43,226 bases of DNA. Source: Bacteroidota bacterium. Its GTDB lineage: Bacteria; Bacteroidota; Bacteroidia; Chitinophagales; Chitinophagaceae. Shown here piece after piece: positions 1 through 10,081 of the stretch (position 1 is the first letter of the stretch; each line of letters opens with the position of its first letter). Under the pieces are notes generated by a model, which made no database searches, was not told where the DNA came from, and was given only the letters and a program-made list of their open reading frames with translations. Made by a program: the position numbers and the translations under genes. The stretch is taken from positions 1 to 43,226 of the forward strand of contig JAKQJG010000148.1 of NCBI GenBank assembly GCA_029561305.1, given 5' to 3'.

Positions 1-1164
1 TGCTATGGAGGTAATACCACCGTTACTGTATCAGCTTCTGGTGGTACAGCACCTTATACGGGTACTGGTTCTTTTACGGCCAATGCAGGCAGGGGGTCTT
101 ACAAAATATCGTTCCCAATAAGCAGGGCTGGTATTTATTCTCTGTTGTATTATACCGTAGGCGCCATTAGTTCAAATAAAAATTATGTACTTAGGTTTAC
201 TACCGTGGGAACTTCCAACGCAGGTTCACTCAGGGCTGCTATCAGGCAAACCTATACACCCTGGAGCACCGTGGTTTCTAAACAAACGGCCAGCTTTGGT
301 ACTGCAAGAAAAGATCATGAATTTATTTTTAAAGCCCCACCATCTCAAACAGCGGGAAGTTTATTGATTGAAATTGAGCAGTCTTCCGGCACTACTTACA
401 TCGATAACATTGGTTTCTTTGAATGTGATGCAAATGGAGAAATCAAAGGTGACAACCTGTATGCTGAGGGCCAGTTTGAAACAGCAGTGAATGTGAACAG
501 GCTGTATATTTACAGCAACAATAACAACCAGTTAATTGAATGGGATACAACAGGTAAAATCAATGCTGTTAATTATTACCGTGTTTCCGATGCCGCAGGT
601 GCTGTGTCTTACGTTCCGGTTACTATTACACAGCCAGAAGCACCACTGAATATTACTGCTACTGCAGGACTCATTGCTGTGGTTAACGGGACCACTTCAG
701 TTGTTGTAAGTGCTGCAGGTGGAACGGCTCCTTACACAGGTACAGGAACTTTCTCCTCCTTAGGAGTGGGCACTTATACTTATACGGTGAGTGATGCACT
801 GGGTTGTACTGCTTCAAGAACGGTAGCTGTATTGCCGTTTCTTTCTGCAAGGCCAACAGGTAATACTTCTGCAAGGCCGTCAGCAGCAGCGCCGGCAACT
901 AATACCACACTCAGCAAAACAGTACAGTTAGTTGCTTATCCAAATCCGTTCAACAGCAATGTAACGCTGCAGTTACGTGGAGGCACAAACGAAAAAGTAG
1001 TGATAAATGTCTTTAGTATCGACAACAGGCTGGTATATCAAACAACGGGAGCAAGCAATACCAATTATAACATCGGCAGCAGCCTTATGGCCGGTGTGTA
1101 TATTGTGAAAGTGCAGCAGGGAAGCGATGTGCAAACTGTGAAAGTTGTGAAAACGAATAACTAG
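1..1164 (+). CDS. C-terminal part of a T9SS-secreted surface protein (5' truncated by window)
   Basis: The frame is open from base 1 with no credible start, so this is the last 387 codons of a longer gene. Visible parts in order: a SprB-like repeat (codons ~1-30, GGTAPYTGTGSF); a carbohydrate-binding-like beta domain (~31-130) with the pattern GTTYIDNIGFFE; a second SprB-like repeat (GGTAPYTGTGTF, then YTVSDALGCTAS); a Ser/Thr/Ala-rich linker; and a C-terminal T9SS type A sorting domain (AYPNPFNSNVTLQL, then AGVYIVKVQ). Such proteins cross the outer membrane by the type IX system and lose or anchor the C-terminal domain at the surface. The substrate and exact role cannot be judged without the N-terminus. 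A strong hairpin terminator follows. Confidence 0.85.
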   Translation, partial: CYGGNTTVTVSASGGTAPYTGTGSFTANAGRGSYKISFPISRAGIYSLLYYTVGAISSNKNYVLRFTTVGTSNAGSLRAAIRQTYTPWSTVVSKQTASFGTARKDHEFIFKAPPSQTAGSLLIEIEQSSGTTYIDNIGFFECDANGEIKGDNLYAEGQFETAVNVNRLYIYSNNNNQLIEWDTTGKINAVNYYRVSDAAGAVSYVPVTITQPEAPLNITATAGLIAVVNGTTSVVVSAAGGTAPYTGTGTFSSLGVGTYTYTVSDALGCTASRTVAVLPFLSARPTGNTSARPSAAAPATNTTLSKTVQLVAYPNPFNSNVTLQLRGGTNEKVVINVFSIDNRLVYQTTGASNTNYNIGSSLMAGVYIVKVQQGSDVQTVKVVKTNN

Positions 1165-1186
1165 TTTAAATTCCCTGTAAACATAT

Positions 1187-1220
1187 AAAGAGAGGGCCCG
1201 GATTTCCGGGCCCTCTCTTT
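1187..1220. terminator. Strong bidirectional hairpin terminator
   Basis: Perfect 15-bp stem (1187-1201 with 1206-1220) around an ATTT loop. The stem has a GC-rich core and A/T flanks that give a U tract in either direction. It sits between convergent genes ending at 1164 (+) and 1241 (-), so it probably terminates both. Confidence 0.9.
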
Positions 1221-1240
1221 ATTTAATCATTATCGTTTTT

Positions 1241-4045
1241 TTATTCTTCCGGAAGCATTACAGCGGTATAAACGTTTTCACGGATATAATATTTATTGGC
1301 TGTTTCAATTAACTTTTCCGTTGTAATTGCATTAATGCGTTCTTCATAGGAAAGTGCCCTCTCGGGAGCGTATCCGTTCTTATCTGCATCCTGTAAAATG
1401 GCAATCCAGAATGGATTGGATTTTACCCTTACCTTATTTCTTTCGATCAATGGTTTACGTGCTTTTGCAAGATCCGCATCGGTTATGCCACCCGTCTTTT
1501 TTACCGCTTCAATAATCCTCCAGAAAGCCGCATCCACTTTTTCTACATTTTCAGGTCCGCAAGGAAGATTGGAACGTATCATATACATTTCATTTGGCAC
1601 TTTTGATAATGTTCCCCCAAGTCCACCGCCATAGATAGCACTCATAGCTTCCCGGATGGTATCAATGATCTTATTGTTGATCACTTCGTTTAATAAATTC
1701 AGGTGAAAGGCTTCGTCAATATCAAATTTTGCAGTGTTGAAGATATAATGGTTCAGCATGCTTTTTTTGTCTTTACCTTTTTTAAATGTAAACCTGTTCA
1801 CACCCGGCCTTGGAATCATTTTTAAATCTCTGTACGCAGTGTTGATCTCACCTCCGGGTAGCGAAGCAATATATTTTTCAAGCAGGGGTTTTAATTCACC
1901 TGTTTTAACATTACCTGAAATGTAAAAGTGCATACCGTTCATATTGCCCAATCTTTGTTTGTAATAGTTAATTGCATTATCTATTTGGATGTTATCATAA
2001 TCCTGTGGTGTGGAATTGATATGTGCCCTTGGATGATTCTGATATAAGTCACTATAAGCACTTTCCATAAAGGAGAACTGCGGATTTTGCATCATCAGCT
2101 CCAGTTGTTGTTTTTCACGGCTTTTAAATGATTCAAAGGCTGTTTCATCTTTTCTTGGTGCAGTGCATTTAAGATAAATTAATTCAAACATGGTTTCAAT
2201 ATCTTTTACACTGCTGCTGCCACTGATATATTCCTGGTAATCATCCACTACGGTGCTAACCGAAGCCTTTTTACCAGATAAAAACTTCTCCAGGTCAGTG
2301 CTGGAAAAATTACCGTAACCCATTTCTTCCACAACATTGTTAGAGTAAGTGGCACTTTGATAATCCGCAGCTTCGTAAAGACTGGAACCGCCAAAACGGT
2401 GGCTGCTCAGCAATACTTCATCATTCTTAAAATCGGTGGGCTTGATGGTGACAACGGCTCCGTTACTAAGCGTGTACGTTACGGTGTTTAACTGATCATT
2501 CTTTTCTTCTTTTATGATATTGCCTGCAATGGGTATACTGCCCAGGAGCGAGGAAGCAATTTGTTTTTCTTCATAATTTTTTACCGGCGCTTTAAGTGCT
2601 GAATTTATCCATCCCAGCAGTGAGGCATTTTTTGGAAGTATTGGGTCATCCTTTGCCGTTACTAATGCAAAAAATCTTTTATCGATATCAATAAATTTCC
2701 CCAGGGAATTCACTTCTTTTAAATTGATGCCTGGCAGAGAAGCCCTGGTAAAATTAAATTCCCACTCTATACCAGGTACCGGTTCATTGCTAAGGTAATG
2801 CCTCACCAGTTCACTTACCAGCTGTCCCGATTCTGTTTTATCTTTTTCATTGTACATACTTTCGTATTCTGCCAGCAGGTCTGCTTTGGCTCTTTCCAGT
2901 TCCGTTTCTGTATAGCCATATTTTTTCACCCGCATGCTTTCCCGTACCAGTGCATTCACCGCATCTTTTAATTGTTTGGTACCGCAAACTGCAAAAGCAC
3001 TGAAAGATTCCCAGCCACGTATCCAGCCACCACCAATATTGGCAGTACCAAATACAAACGGCGGGTTACTGGAATTTTTTAACTCATTCAGCCTGTTCGC
3101 CAGCATGCTGTTGAACAAATTTTTAACAAGGCCCGCCCGGTAATCTGCTGTAGTTGTTTCCTGTTTCCCTTTTATATAATTACCATAGAGCTGGATACTT
3201 GTATAGCTGGCTTCCTTGTCTGTAACCACCATTGCCTGGTTTGCTTTTCGTGGAAGCACATTGGCCACTCCGCCCCTTGGTCTTGCAGGAACAGGGTTCT
3301 TAAAATGTCCGAATTTTTCTTTTATAAGTCTTTCTGCTTCGTCCACATCAATATCACCCACAACAATCACCGCTTCGTTATTTGGCCGGTACCAGTCCTT
3401 GTGAAATCGTTTTAGTACCTGGTATTTAAAATTTTTCAGGATAGAATCTTTACCGATGGGCAAACGCCTTGCGTAGATGGACCCATTTAATAATGCAGGC
3501 AGGTATTCTTTCATCATCCTGTCGTCAGCACCTTTGCCAAGCCGGCTCTCTTCCAGTACCACACCCCGTTCTTTATCTGTTTCATCTTTATCAAGCAGGG
3601 CATCATGGCTCCAGTCTGCTAAAATAGTAAAGCCTTTTTCCACCACTTCCTTATCGGTTGATGGAATCGGAAGCATATAGACGGTTTCTTCAAAACTCGT
3701 GTAAGCGTTAAGGTCAGCACCAAATTTTACACCGGCATTTTGAAGGAAATGAATAAGGTCATTGTGTGGAAAATGTTTTAACCCGTTAAAATTCATGTGC
3801 TCCATAAAATGCGCCAGGCCAAGCTGGTCATTATCTTCCTGCACTGAACCTGCATTCACCGCCAGTCTCAATTCCACTTTATTTTCAGGCTTTTTGTTTT
3901 GAAGAATAAAATACCGTAGACCGTTGGCAAGCTTCCCGGTTTTTACTTTTGCTTCAAAGGGGATTTTTTCTGCTTTTTTTTGTGCCTGGGCAAATTGTAC
4001 CAGCAGCCCGGCAATAGCCAGCAGGAATGACAGACGGAATTTCAT
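1241..4045 (-). CDS. Secreted M16 family zinc metallopeptidase (pitrilysin/insulinase-like)
   Basis: A 934-residue protein. I chose the ATG at 4045 because it gives a clean signal peptide (hydrophobic LSFLLAIAGLLVQFAQA, residues ~4-21). A longer frame up to 4129 would put 28 extra residues in front of it. The inverted zinc motif HFMEH is at residues 79-83, and the third ligand is probably E165 or E166 in VVLEES. The length fits the two-lobe M16 architecture with several M16/M16C modules. Family knowledge predicts a clamshell periplasmic protease that degrades peptides and small proteins. It is monocistronic, with a terminator-like hairpin on each side. Substrate unknown. Confidence 0.92.
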   Translation of the reverse strand: MKFRLSFLLAIAGLLVQFAQAQKKAEKIPFEAKVKTGKLANGLRYFILQNKKPENKVELRLAVNAGSVQEDNDQLGLAHFMEHMNFNGLKHFPHNDLIHFLQNAGVKFGADLNAYTSFEETVYMLPIPSTDKEVVEKGFTILADWSHDALLDKDETDKERGVVLEESRLGKGADDRMMKEYLPALLNGSIYARRLPIGKDSILKNFKYQVLKRFHKDWYRPNNEAVIVVGDIDVDEAERLIKEKFGHFKNPVPARPRGGVANVLPRKANQAMVVTDKEASYTSIQLYGNYIKGKQETTTADYRAGLVKNLFNSMLANRLNELKNSSNPPFVFGTANIGGGWIRGWESFSAFAVCGTKQLKDAVNALVRESMRVKKYGYTETELERAKADLLAEYESMYNEKDKTESGQLVSELVRHYLSNEPVPGIEWEFNFTRASLPGINLKEVNSLGKFIDIDKRFFALVTAKDDPILPKNASLLGWINSALKAPVKNYEEKQIASSLLGSIPIAGNIIKEEKNDQLNTVTYTLSNGAVVTIKPTDFKNDEVLLSSHRFGGSSLYEAADYQSATYSNNVVEEMGYGNFSSTDLEKFLSGKKASVSTVVDDYQEYISGSSSVKDIETMFELIYLKCTAPRKDETAFESFKSREKQQLELMMQNPQFSFMESAYSDLYQNHPRAHINSTPQDYDNIQIDNAINYYKQRLGNMNGMHFYISGNVKTGELKPLLEKYIASLPGGEINTAYRDLKMIPRPGVNRFTFKKGKDKKSMLNHYIFNTAKFDIDEAFHLNLLNEVINNKIIDTIREAMSAIYGGGLGGTLSKVPNEMYMIRSNLPCGPENVEKVDAAFWRIIEAVKKTGGITDADLAKARKPLIERNKVRVKSNPFWIAILQDADKNGYAPERALSYEERINAITTEKLIETANKYYIRENVYTAVMLPEE

Positions 4046-4149
4046 GCGTTTGCTTTTTTGGATGATAAATGAGTAGCCGAATGTATAAAGAATAATTACC
4101 ACGTCAAAAAACAAAATTCTGCTGTACAAAGATTTACCAGCAACAAGAA

Positions 4150-4167
4150 CACCGGCAAGTGCCGGTG
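4150..4167 (-). terminator. Likely terminator of the giant surface-protein gene
   Basis: 7-bp GC-rich stem (CACCGGC / GCCGGTG) with a 4-base loop, 26 bases past the stop codon at 4193. On the minus strand it is followed by a moderately T-rich stretch, so it is weaker than the 1187-1220 terminator. Confidence 0.55.
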
Positions 4168-4192
4168 CTTATAATTATAATGAAGTATTTTT

Positions 4193-7100
4193 TTACTGTA
4201 CCAGGATATTAAAAGTAGTTGTAATGCCTTTTTCGTTTTTTATCGACAACAGCAGGGAGCTTTCAGGCAGGTATTTTCCTATCGCTATCTTTTTAACAGC
4301 ATTTGCACCATCGTGGAAAAACTGTTTTGTTGTGATCTCTTTCCCGTCTTTGTCAAAAATGCTGAGCTTGTAGTTTCCTTTCAGGTGATTGTGCATCACC
4401 AACTGCAATGTATTATTTTCAACAGGGTTCTGCAATAATTTAATGCTGCTGTTATGGTCTGAGTAAGTGGCCTGTTGGGATGGTTGTTTTGCGAAGTTTG
4501 CAAACCTCTCTTTTTCAAAAACAATCCTGAATCTGCCTGGTGCATACACTGCAGGGCTGTTAAAAATGCTGAATGGGAAGATTCCACCTGAAGTAAGACT
4601 GATGGGTTTTCTTTCAGCAGTATAACTGTCTTCAAGGAAAGCCAGTGTAGTGATATCAAAATTTTCCGGTAGTATTTCAAACTGGTAATTCTTTATCCTC
4701 AAATTTGAAATATTGAGATAGACCGTATCATTGTTTGCAATAGTATTCCTTCTTTCAATAGACAGTTTCTGTCCATTTGCAGATATGGAAATATTTTCAG
4801 AAAGAGTATTAGGCAGTTTAACAGCGTCATAGCTGTCTATTTCATTACTGTACCGGTCATCAAATGCCACCAGGCTTCCATCAATTACGGGGTTGGTGCC
4901 GTCTGTATTTACTGAGCGCAGATTGATGCGCATCTTCTTTGTGGCAGCAACAGCTGGCGAAGGCCTGAATACGTTTCCATTTCCACAGTTGCACTTGACA
5001 GTTTCAGGCACACTTACCGTGCCTGTTGCAACAGCATCTATATAAAAGCCTGCAAATGGCTGAGCATATTCTGATAAGGAGCTTACGGGAGTGGGACTAA
5101 AATCATAACCGGCACCGTTATAACTGGCTGTTACAAATCCGCCAACGTTAAAGCTGCCGCCAAGTTTGGGGTCCCAAAAAACAAAATTCCTGTTCAGGAT
5201 ACCGCTGTTACTGGCAGCGAGCAAATCAAGATTGATGATAGCAGGGAAGGGGTTGCCTGCCAGTTGCCAGCCAGTACTGCCAATGGTAATGGACTGGTTG
5301 CCCTGCCTGATATTTGCAGCAATCCTTAAAGTAGTATTATCCGGGGTTGCAGATACACCTGCATTCAGATTATTGGCCCTTGACCCTCTTACAAAAACAA
5401 AATACGGGTACTGGTTACTGATAGTTGTATTGGTGGAACCAATGCCCGCCCATGCACCACCCGTCCATTCTTTCACCGAAGGATTGTTGCTGGGATTTTG
5501 ATCAAATCCATCTGCAATATTTCCTCCTGTAATATGTGTGCCATAACCAGGAGAAGGATTAGAAGCCGCATTACCTCCCGCCCCTTCCTGCAGCGAAGCA
5601 TTCATGCCTGGTGCAGCATTATGGGTGATCGGGAAATTGATCAGTCTCCATGCCCTTTTTGCAGGGATATACCTTTCTAATATCACTTTTCCTGAAATGT
5701 AATTGCCAGATGCAGGTCCCGCTGCAATTACGCCATTTTCTGCCGCAGTACTTTTTATGGTAAGATTATCATTGGTGATTAATACCCCAGCTGTTGGGGT
5801 ATATTTTCCCGTTATGTTTACCATATTGCCTGCTCCGCCCTGGATTACAGCGCCGGTGCTGTTGTTGAGTGTAAGACTTTTGTAGTTGCCGGTTCCGGTA
5901 ACAGGCTGGGTGGTTGCTCCTGCCAACACGATGCTGCCGCCGCCGGTTACTTCCCCATTATTGTTGAGGCTGTCACGTATGTTCAAACTGTTGCCAACCG
6001 CAATATCAACCACTGCACCTGGCAGGATGTTAACTGACCTGATAGTTTGATTACTGACTATATGCGGCTGATTTGATACATGGGGGATCACCGCCGAATG
6101 TATACTTGTAGGGACACCGTCATCCCAGTTGCCCGCATTGGTCCAGCTGGTATTAACTGCGCCCGTCCATACCGTGAGCGGGTTGTAAATAAAGCCTGCT
6201 TTGTTGCCCGTTCCACAGTCGTTGGTAACGGACACCGTGCCACTTGCACCCGGGCCTGCAACAGCCGTGATCTGTGTTGAAGAGTTGACTGTAAATGATA
6301 AAGCTGCCACGCCACCGAATGTTACGGAGGTAACATTGTTGTTGAAATCTGTGCCGTTAATGATTACTGTAGTGCCAAGATCACCTGATGCCGGGGAGAA
6401 ATTGTTTACAGATGGGGAATGATAAATAACGGCTGTGACGGGGGTCCTGGTTGCTGATACATAGCCCACAGTATTCCTGGCTTCTGCATAAAAAGTAGCC
6501 GAGGATGAAATTACAGGTGTATTGAACAGCTCAGTGTTGGTTGCAAGTGCGGTGCCACCAGTTGGTGAAGCATACCAGTCAATATATTCTCCATAAACAG
6601 GAGTGGCCCTGATAGCAGCGGTTCCTGTTCCGCATCTTGAACTGTCATGTGCATCGGGAGCAGGCGGGATACCGTAGTAACCAAGCGTAAACCGGCTGAA
6701 GGAATTGAACAAGGAGGGCGAAGAGGTACTTGTTACCTGTCCGATACTATTGGTAGCGCCGGAAGCCCCGATATCAGTCCAGGTGGTAAGCGCATTATAC
6801 GTGTTTTTACAAATGGTGAGATTGGCTGGGATATTTGCCCTGTCATTCAAACCATAATGAATTGTAACAGATGGCAGCGGACTTGTAACCAGGTCTGCAG
6901 CAGGGGCCGGAGTACCATTGCTGGTAAGTGTTCTTGTTATGTCCCAGTACCGGCGCAGGGATGTGTTGTACACGGACGCCGGATTCGTCCAGCCAAGACT
7001 GTTAGCCGCCGTTGCAACCATTTCGGCTGTATAACTGTAGGTAGTATTGCTGCTGTGCTGTAACGTTACACTCACCGGTCTTGATTCAAAACCCCGGCCA

Positions 7101-9613
7101 ATGGGGAAATGTATATTTACAGGTGCACTGGATGATACATCAATCCTTATGGGGCCGTCTATATAAGTATTAGAGGCAGCTGTGATGTTTGTGATAGTAC
7201 AACTTTCGTCTTGCAGTATCACCATGCCGGTATTTCCTGTTACAAGCCTTCCTGCTGATAACGTAAGATCACCACCTGTGGTTACAATTATGTGACTGTA
7301 CAAGGATAGAATGGTTCCAGGCTTATCTACAGTCAATCTTTTAAATGATACCGTTTTAAAACTGTTGTTTATAAAAAAGCCACTGGTATTTCCATCAAAT
7401 GTCACCCTTCCATTGGGGCCGGCTGCAAAGCTGATCGAATCGGATGATGGTTGCACCGTAATACTTTTAGAATAAGTACAGTTGCTGTTATAGGCAGGAT
7501 AAATAGCTCCGGTAGAATTGGCCCTGTAAGCTATGTCACCATTGTAATCGTCTGCAGCTGCCGCAGCCAGGTACCAGCTGGAAGTGCCATAGTTATGAAA
7601 ATAATTTATAGTGCCTGAATCAAAAGAATTTCCCCCGGTGCAATTTTGTGGTGACGCCGAGTTTTTTAAATTAAATGTGTTGGTGCTTCCATTGAATGTA
7701 CTGTAGGCAAGGTCTAATACAGAAGATGTAAAAGTTACAGGAGCGTTCCATATACATGCACCATTAGTGCCACCGATGATGATGCGGTTATTTTGTGTTG
7801 TTGTATTGGTGAAAATTTGCGGCAAGGTGCCCGTTTGCACAACATTATAGAGGTACAGGGAAGTAGTGCCATAAATATAGCTGTGAGTGAGCTGACCAGT
7901 AGCTGTTAACTGCACAAAAGACCCGGCATTGTTTTTCCCAATAAAAATACTACCCGTGGACCCGGCAGCACTTCCTGCACGTATCTGGCCATTGAATACA
8001 GTGGTTGATGGGAGCAGGCTCACACCGTTTGCAAAACTAATATTACCTGAACCGCTCAGCCATATTTCGGCAAGTTTATTAAAATAGTTCGTGCTGGCGG
8101 TACCGTTAGCAGCCCCCGCGGTATTTCCAACGAAAATGCTGCCCGCTGATTTTACAAAAAAAGTTACATCGTCACCATAGTAGTTGCCGGGTGAATTGGC
8201 ACCTGTTATTAATTTTGCATTGGCAGTAGCTGCAAATGTGGTGAAATTTGCTTTTGCAAAAAACGAATCTGGCAATGCCCCTGTGCCGGCACTCATGTAC
8301 CAGTTACCTGCAAGGCTTAGTAATGTGAATGATACGTTGTTGTAAAATTTATTTCCGCCACGGGCTGTGATATCGTCAGCAGCATGTGTTTTTGTAAAAG
8401 TTCCGGTACCATACAGGTGAAGATCCTGCAGGTTTATACGGCCAGTATTGATACTTAACGATACGGGAAAAATATTGTCACCAATAGTTGTACCTGTAAA
8501 ATTTACAAAGGTTGAATCATGCGTATCGATAAATGATACCCGGGCACCATTCGCTGTACTGGTAATCTTCCCGGCAGTTAAATGGCAGGTGGTAAAAGTT
8601 CCTTGCCCGTTATCAGAAACGACCGCCAGCCTGTTACCTTTCAGGTTCAGGTTGCCATTAGTATGTGTATAGGCCTGTGAAACGGTACAATTTTTATTGA
8701 ACTCGATGCCGGCAACTGCATTACCTGATGTGTTGTTGATAATAAGATTGTAGAATGTTTGCTGTGCTAAAATTGTATTGAGTACCTGCACTCCTGATGT
8801 TCCATTAAACGTAACCGTACCCTTTCGTTTTAAAAATGGATACGTACTTGAACTCGTAACGGTCCAGTTTCCGCCAATGGTAAGGTTGTAATTATTTACA
8901 GAAGAAACATCTAACATGGCTGCACCGGCAATTACCAGGTCTCCGGTTATTGTGGTATGGGATGTAAGCAGTTTAACAGAGCTGCCCGAGCATTTGAGTG
9001 TATGATAACTCAATGGTAAAACATATTGAAATGTATTGCCATTATATTCGATGGTACCTGATGCCGCTGTAAATTGAGCGTTCGTAATCCTGTTACTGTT
9101 GCCGCCGGTCTGCAAAAGTCCGGAACCAGAAAATATAAGTTTATTTCTTACACTGTTGTTTCCTAATACAAAATTTCCACTGCATGCCAGCCTGCCTGTA
9201 CTAATGTTCACAAGACACCGGTTATTATCATTGGATGAATTGGAAGTTATTACAGACATGCAGTTTACCAAACCTGCGTCTGCATTTAAAATATTATCAA
9301 CAGTGGCCCCGGCAGGCGGGATGATTGTAATGTTACCAGCAACACTTAAAGATATACCCGGTTGCAAGTACAGCATGCTGTTTTGATTTAGCGGGGCACT
9401 GCCGATATTGATGGCGGCGCAGCTTGCATTGGCTGTTATTGCTACCGTGTGGCCGTTTGCAATTGTTACAGTGTCGCCTGCGCCTGGGATAATACCGCCG
9501 AACCAGGTAAAGGGATTATTCCAGTCGCCGGAGCTGATGGAAACAATGGGTACTGCATTTACATTCCCGGCAAGTGCCAGGAGAATAATGAAAATGGTTT
9601 TCAATTGTTTCAT
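4193..9613 (-). CDS. Giant T9SS-secreted surface protein (1806 aa) with IPT/TIG and Ig-like modules
   Basis: Signal peptide at residues 1-20 (KTIFIILLALAGNVNA). The mature protein opens with a SGDWNNPFTW...GDTVTI segment typical of Bacteroidota surface proteins. About 900 residues of Gly/Thr/Asn-rich beta-repeat sequence follow. Then come an Ig-like module (~983-1060), an IPT/TIG domain (~1066-1148, NFSPASGDLGTTVIINGTDF), another WTNAGNWDDGVPT segment (~1155) and a YIPAKRAWRLINFPIT segment (~1310). The protein ends in a T9SS type A-like sorting domain (~1725-1806, LLQNPVENNTLQL). I infer a cell-surface adhesin or matrix protein, because no catalytic motif is visible. Many long frames on the opposite strand are by-products of its repetitive composition. 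Confidence 0.88.
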   Translation of the reverse strand: MKQLKTIFIILLALAGNVNAVPIVSISSGDWNNPFTWFGGIIPGAGDTVTIANGHTVAITANASCAAINIGSAPLNQNSMLYLQPGISLSVAGNITIIPPAGATVDNILNADAGLVNCMSVITSNSSNDNNRCLVNISTGRLACSGNFVLGNNSVRNKLIFSGSGLLQTGGNSNRITNAQFTAASGTIEYNGNTFQYVLPLSYHTLKCSGSSVKLLTSHTTITGDLVIAGAAMLDVSSVNNYNLTIGGNWTVTSSSTYPFLKRKGTVTFNGTSGVQVLNTILAQQTFYNLIINNTSGNAVAGIEFNKNCTVSQAYTHTNGNLNLKGNRLAVVSDNGQGTFTTCHLTAGKITSTANGARVSFIDTHDSTFVNFTGTTIGDNIFPVSLSINTGRINLQDLHLYGTGTFTKTHAADDITARGGNKFYNNVSFTLLSLAGNWYMSAGTGALPDSFFAKANFTTFAATANAKLITGANSPGNYYGDDVTFFVKSAGSIFVGNTAGAANGTASTNYFNKLAEIWLSGSGNISFANGVSLLPSTTVFNGQIRAGSAAGSTGSIFIGKNNAGSFVQLTATGQLTHSYIYGTTSLYLYNVVQTGTLPQIFTNTTTQNNRIIIGGTNGACIWNAPVTFTSSVLDLAYSTFNGSTNTFNLKNSASPQNCTGGNSFDSGTINYFHNYGTSSWYLAAAAADDYNGDIAYRANSTGAIYPAYNSNCTYSKSITVQPSSDSISFAAGPNGRVTFDGNTSGFFINNSFKTVSFKRLTVDKPGTILSLYSHIIVTTGGDLTLSAGRLVTGNTGMVILQDESCTITNITAASNTYIDGPIRIDVSSSAPVNIHFPIGRGFESRPVSVTLQHSSNTTYSYTAEMVATAANSLGWTNPASVYNTSLRRYWDITRTLTSNGTPAPAADLVTSPLPSVTIHYGLNDRANIPANLTICKNTYNALTTWTDIGASGATNSIGQVTSTSSPSLFNSFSRFTLGYYGIPPAPDAHDSSRCGTGTAAIRATPVYGEYIDWYASPTGGTALATNTELFNTPVISSSATFYAEARNTVGYVSATRTPVTAVIYHSPSVNNFSPASGDLGTTVIINGTDFNNNVTSVTFGGVAALSFTVNSSTQITAVAGPGASGTVSVTNDCGTGNKAGFIYNPLTVWTGAVNTSWTNAGNWDDGVPTSIHSAVIPHVSNQPHIVSNQTIRSVNILPGAVVDIAVGNSLNIRDSLNNNGEVTGGGSIVLAGATTQPVTGTGNYKSLTLNNSTGAVIQGGAGNMVNITGKYTPTAGVLITNDNLTIKSTAAENGVIAAGPASGNYISGKVILERYIPAKRAWRLINFPITHNAAPGMNASLQEGAGGNAASNPSPGYGTHITGGNIADGFDQNPSNNPSVKEWTGGAWAGIGSTNTTISNQYPYFVFVRGSRANNLNAGVSATPDNTTLRIAANIRQGNQSITIGSTGWQLAGNPFPAIINLDLLAASNSGILNRNFVFWDPKLGGSFNVGGFVTASYNGAGYDFSPTPVSSLSEYAQPFAGFYIDAVATGTVSVPETVKCNCGNGNVFRPSPAVAATKKMRINLRSVNTDGTNPVIDGSLVAFDDRYSNEIDSYDAVKLPNTLSENISISANGQKLSIERRNTIANNDTVYLNISNLRIKNYQFEILPENFDITTLAFLEDSYTAERKPISLTSGGIFPFSIFNSPAVYAPGRFRIVFEKERFANFAKQPSQQATYSDHNSSIKLLQNPVENNTLQLVMHNHLKGNYKLSIFDKDGKEITTKQFFHDGANAVKKIAIGKYLPESSLLLSIKNEKGITTTFNILVQ

Positions 9614-10081
9614 AGACCGTTTGGATTTTGTTCTTCAATCACTACACCCGCTTGTTTACACAAGCAGGATCTTTATTTCTTTTGTTTTGGATAATACCCG
9701 GCAAGGAATAACTGAGGATTGCAGGATCCGGTTAAGACTTTACAGGGAAAAGCCCACCAAATTGATGTTGATGGCTCTACTGTAAACGAACTGATCCTGT
9801 CTTTATTATTGGAATTAATCTATGCGGTTTGTTGTTAATATGTTAACGGCATTAGAGGCAAAATGCAGTGGGGACGGGCATTTGCTGTAATATTCTTATA
9901 AACAACACTTTACAATTTTGGTTATATAAAATCCGTTTAATAAAGTTGGAAAATAAAGATGTTAACAGGCTTGTTAATAAATTTTAATTTTATAAAATCC
10001 GGGGTTCGTTGCGGGTGGTAAGGAAACAGGCTACGCTGCAAAAAATTAAATTAAAAGAAGCTGAACACCCGTTGGCAGAAG
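9614..10081. other. 468-bp AT-rich intergenic region with short repeats, no gene seen
   Basis: No convincing coding frame on either strand. It contains a small hairpin (GCTTGT / ACAAGC, 9650-9665) inside the presumed leader of the giant surface-protein gene. TGTTAAY occurs four times (9833, 9841, 9960, 9972), and two exact copies of TATAAAATCCG lie 66 bp apart (9925-9935 and 9991-10001). It presumably carries the promoter and regulatory sites of the minus-strand gene starting at 9613, but no clear TAnnTTTG box was found for it. Confidence 0.5.

Noticed and set aside
6080..7063. Several plus-strand frames opposite the giant surface protein
   Set aside because: Biased composition of the repeat-rich gene leaves the reverse frames open; no family pattern is seen.
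9408..9785. Plus-strand frame reaching out of the giant gene into the intergenic region
   Set aside because: Mostly antisense to its signal peptide and N-terminus; no supporting motif.
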